Assembly: GCA_910576385.1 (NCBI GenBank)
Contig: CAJTIR010000037.1
Coordinates: forward strand, 1-35,133
Direction: 5' to 3'
Origin: Lachnospiraceae bacterium
GTDB taxonomy: Bacteria; Bacillota; Clostridia; Lachnospirales; Lachnospiraceae
DNA length: 35,133 nt
A program made the position numbers and the translations under genes. Below, piece by piece: positions 34,201 through 35,133 of the stretch. Each line of letters begins with the position of its first letter. Within the stretch, counting starts at the first letter, position 1. The notes under the pieces were generated by a model that ran no database searches, was not told where the DNA came from, and saw only the letters and a program-made list of their open reading frames with translations.

Positions 34201-34951
34201 TTTTCTGGATCTCCTTATTTTCAATCTCAATATCCATGAATTTCATATCTTCAAACACAGATTTGTCAAAATACATTCGATAGCCCTGCACTTGGTAACA
34301 GAATTTTCCACAAAGCATATAATAGCGCTCTGGATAGGGAAAACCCTGATTTTTCTGTTCTTCTGTAAGCACTGCTGGATCGGACAATACTGGTTCTGTG
34401 CCATAAGCATCTTGCCTTGTTGCCTGCCACGCTTTGCCTTTTTCAATCGTAAAAGAAAAGTAATCCAAATCTTTGGTTGGATTTTGATCGGATTCCACAA
34501 TCCATTCATCTACACAATCTTTTTTTGAGACGGGCATATTTCCCAGATAAGTCATTTTCCAGTCAATTTTTTGGGATTTCTGCGCTGACAAACTATCCAC
34601 TGACATATTTAACCTGTACCAATGGCCTTTATCGATCGGTTCCCCTTTCTTACGGACATAAATATAGAAATACCCCTTTCTCTCCAGATAACTTTCATTC
34701 CGCGCTGCAAACCAGACTGGCAGGAATGCTGTCTCTTGCATATTTTTAGACTCATCTATGCTAAGTTCCGACTTCTCTTTCATGCCATTTTCCGGCGTCA
34801 CTTTCTCTATGGAGTGTCTATTCTCCTCCAATGCAACCTTTGGCTTTGTCCTCTCTGCTTCTTTCGTATCTGTTTCGCCAATCATAACATTGTTTACGCT
34901 GCTTGCGAATATTGCAGCGGAAAGCAGAATTGACCATACTTTTCCTCTCAT
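31271..34951 (-). CDS. Large secreted protein with Listeria-Bacteroides repeats and Ig-like C-terminus
   Basis: The product has 1226 residues from ATG 34951, which follows GGAGGGAAGG; a longer reading to 35104 runs through a hairpin and is not supported. Signal peptide: MRGKVWSILLSAAIFASS. Residues about 300-575 hold three Listeria-Bacteroides (InlB B-repeat-like) units: TIKFNANGGTG...GYQFQGWNTK...LYAQW, then ATLDNQ...GYKFLGYYD...IWYARW, then ITLDHC...GYVFQGYFS...IWYAQY. The middle contains a lectin-like beta-rich part with no named family. From about 950 to 1130 Ig-like/DUF5011-type domains occur (KLEFYEGEDVSKEDLI; PPKINSDESYYYLKEE). No LPXTG motif, membrane helix or SLH domain is present, so retention at the surface is unclear. 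It is probably an adhesin-like or envelope protein. Confidence 0.8.
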   Translation of the reverse strand: MRGKVWSILLSAAIFASSVNNVMIGETDTKEAERTKPKVALEENRHSIEKVTPENGMKEKSELSIDESKNMQETAFLPVWFAARNESYLERKGYFYIYVRKKGEPIDKGHWYRLNMSVDSLSAQKSQKIDWKMTYLGNMPVSKKDCVDEWIVESDQNPTKDLDYFSFTIEKGKAWQATRQDAYGTEPVLSDPAVLTEEQKNQGFPYPERYYMLCGKFCYQVQGYRMYFDKSVFEDMKFMDIEIENKEIQKKDQKLDKDEKPWTGDGYFKFAIDTNNVGMTAAGASGQFHHAIYGFFLKPNRYTIKFNANGGTGTMKSQSVNYDDEVLLNENQYSKMGYQFQGWNTKKAASSSSAAFRDRQEVKNLTDKHKETVTLYAQWKPKIYTATLDNQQADLETGTPKLYQKYETGWYSDKKCTSALREQGKQINQAITIPKKDGYKFLGYYDKKKGGTKMVGSGGKLTERGIFEFKMQENTIWYARWEPKIYRITLDHCLKKPEVVGTDKLYKKFQKGLFFDELCEQKISLEETVETPEKKGYVFQGYFSAKTEGVQLINDAGVLTKEGQKAKNQTGNEIWYAQYDYQIKCEDYADIPCDLEKTETDIREGLGVRIAYDSDKKSVIVITEQTGCSISLRGQPVGTKIGNFQSQIGVNSFSSVTAKTKRAVLSLMPKEEAAYQLEVTVGNHTICSRKVYYKNGRFRTLAKLGESKSRIIEEGSSIAGSRWGADTNENRYYFMYRYQDCSELKKVTAPATVYRYFCYIDLNMAYSGNGATKGKNMLEYDVSLENLYQFRENIFEKELLEQKKTAEGKRYDCKVKYGFEGWSIKEGNLKLPGENKAVSVLYREAEREKILSDSTTESSASYLSVSPITVIGSIFLENQNRQGQVREQEEREVLSAGEGKHASSYLNLSAKWSAYPTIVVTPGEKLEFYEGEDVSKEDLIRCLTAHDTEDNGEETDKPDYKALNHKIRIVKISYPASKNGTRKASEKIYQKDVPKSFLLDTYFLKLEKAETVNILVTFAVTDSDNHTTEERLKVKVKYNHPPKINSDESYYYLKEEANRGEITASALLARAEAKDVEDGTLTKKIKLIDFDPLKIKMQTGYKAEFPITYQVTDAYRKTTVHKAKVIIWDETAYQAEEEKNYVRFISEEYLWTLEKESIWRNKENISYLKAVLGNTSPLETWKFTHQDVLSIQTWMTEHGEGHWRAGQEANQEFLAKFAHCRQVSHQ

Positions 34952-34984
34952 TCCTTCCCTCCTCTTTTTATTTTGTAAAGAATT

Positions 34985-35032
34985 AGGCGTTTGCGAAACG
35001 CCGCAAGCCGTATAAATACGGCGTTTTTTTGT
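34985..35032 (+). terminator. Hairpins with T-run upstream of the surface-protein gene
   Basis: GGCGTTT-GCG-AAACGCC and AAACGCCG...CGGCGTTT share an arm, so two alternative stems can form. The second, with inner CGTAT/ATACG, is followed by T7 on the plus strand. Confidence 0.6.
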
Positions 35033-35043
35033 TGCAAAAAACA

Positions 35044-35117
35044 AATAACTCCTCACCGGATATGGTATAATAGAGTTGCCAGAAACCATTAACCATGCAC
35101 CCAAGAAAGGAGTTATT
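35044..35117 (+). promoter_or_regulatory. Promoter within an inverted repeat at the right edge
   Basis: AATAACTCCT (35044-35053) is a perfect inverted repeat of AGGAGTTATT (35108-35117). Between them lies TGG-TATAAT (extended -10, TATAAT 35066-35071). AAAGGAG (35106-35112) could serve a plus-strand gene beginning near 35127. The gene continues beyond the window. Confidence 0.45.
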
Positions 35118-35133
35118 CTGATATCTATGATAC

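Noticed and set aside
33776-34528. 250-codon plus-strand frame inside the large surface-protein gene
   Set aside because: It is a shadow; the minus-strand gene has signal peptide, repeats and ribosome binding site.
34951-35104. N-terminal extension of the surface protein to 35104
   Set aside because: It reads through a terminator-like hairpin and over the opposite promoter, while ATG 34951 has a strong ribosome binding site followed by a signal peptide.

Overview
The window looks like the chromosome of a low-GC, spore-forming member of the Clostridia, most likely a Lachnospiraceae-type gut Firmicute. The basis is the codon and protein style, strong AGGAGG-type ribosome binding sites, TTGACA/TATAAT promoters, spore and cell-wall enzymes (SpoIID, SleB, an L,D-transpeptidase with Ig-like repeats), an ATP-type PEP carboxykinase, YerC, DUF1836 and AP2-domain proteins. 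No rRNA, tRNA or CRISPR array was seen. The species cannot be named from the sequence alone.

Layout. Positions 1 to about 3,840 are mobile-element debris. An IS630-like transposase N-terminus runs off the left edge. Next comes a sensor histidine kinase that has lost its N-terminal sensor half at the IS junction. Then follow leftovers of a Tn1549/CTn-type integrative conjugative element: a sigma-like gene frameshifted in an A7 tract, a hairpin-rich oriT-like region, and a MobC N-terminus fused to the C-terminal part of a large serine recombinase. From about 4,100 the DNA is ordinary core genome. 4,100-10,450 carries envelope genes on the minus strand: a YihY/BrkB membrane protein, a SpoIID/LytB-domain protein and a YkuD L,D-transpeptidase. 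10,631-13,269 carries pckA, cdd and a small membrane protein. 13,448-14,721 is a plus-strand pair of a CheY-like receiver and a two-part MshEN-like/CheX-like protein. 15,047-23,129 is mostly amino-acid synthesis (thrC, leuCD with a divergent LysR regulator, ilvC, ilvN), with a SleB-type hydrolase and an AP2-domain protein in between. 23,348-29,683 carries a C39-like secreted peptidase-fold protein, a small membrane protein with a very acidic tail, pcrA, a DUF1836 protein, yerC and a PHP phosphatase. 30,146-31,168 is an orphan NMT1-like substrate-binding lipoprotein with a compact folded leader. 31,271-34,951 is a large secreted Listeria-Bacteroides-repeat protein. The right edge has a strong promoter inside an inverted repeat, leading out of the window.

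How the genes relate. leuC-leuD and ilvN-ilvC are two short branched-chain amino acid operons; ilvB, ilvD, leuA and leuB are not present here. The LysR gene between them probably controls leuCD. The receiver and CheX-like protein look like a small phosphorylation/dephosphorylation module, perhaps linked to c-di-GMP through the MshEN-like repeats.

The less ordinary content is mostly non-coding: a seven-copy 9-base repeat (7493-7610), a 165-bp element with about 27-bp terminal inverted repeats (25107-25271), a 200-bp cloverleaf-like foldback (29763-29962), a three-copy palindromic family with GGGCTGTCGCA-like ends, ribosome-binding sites buried in hairpins, and a two-stem leader before the orphan binding protein.
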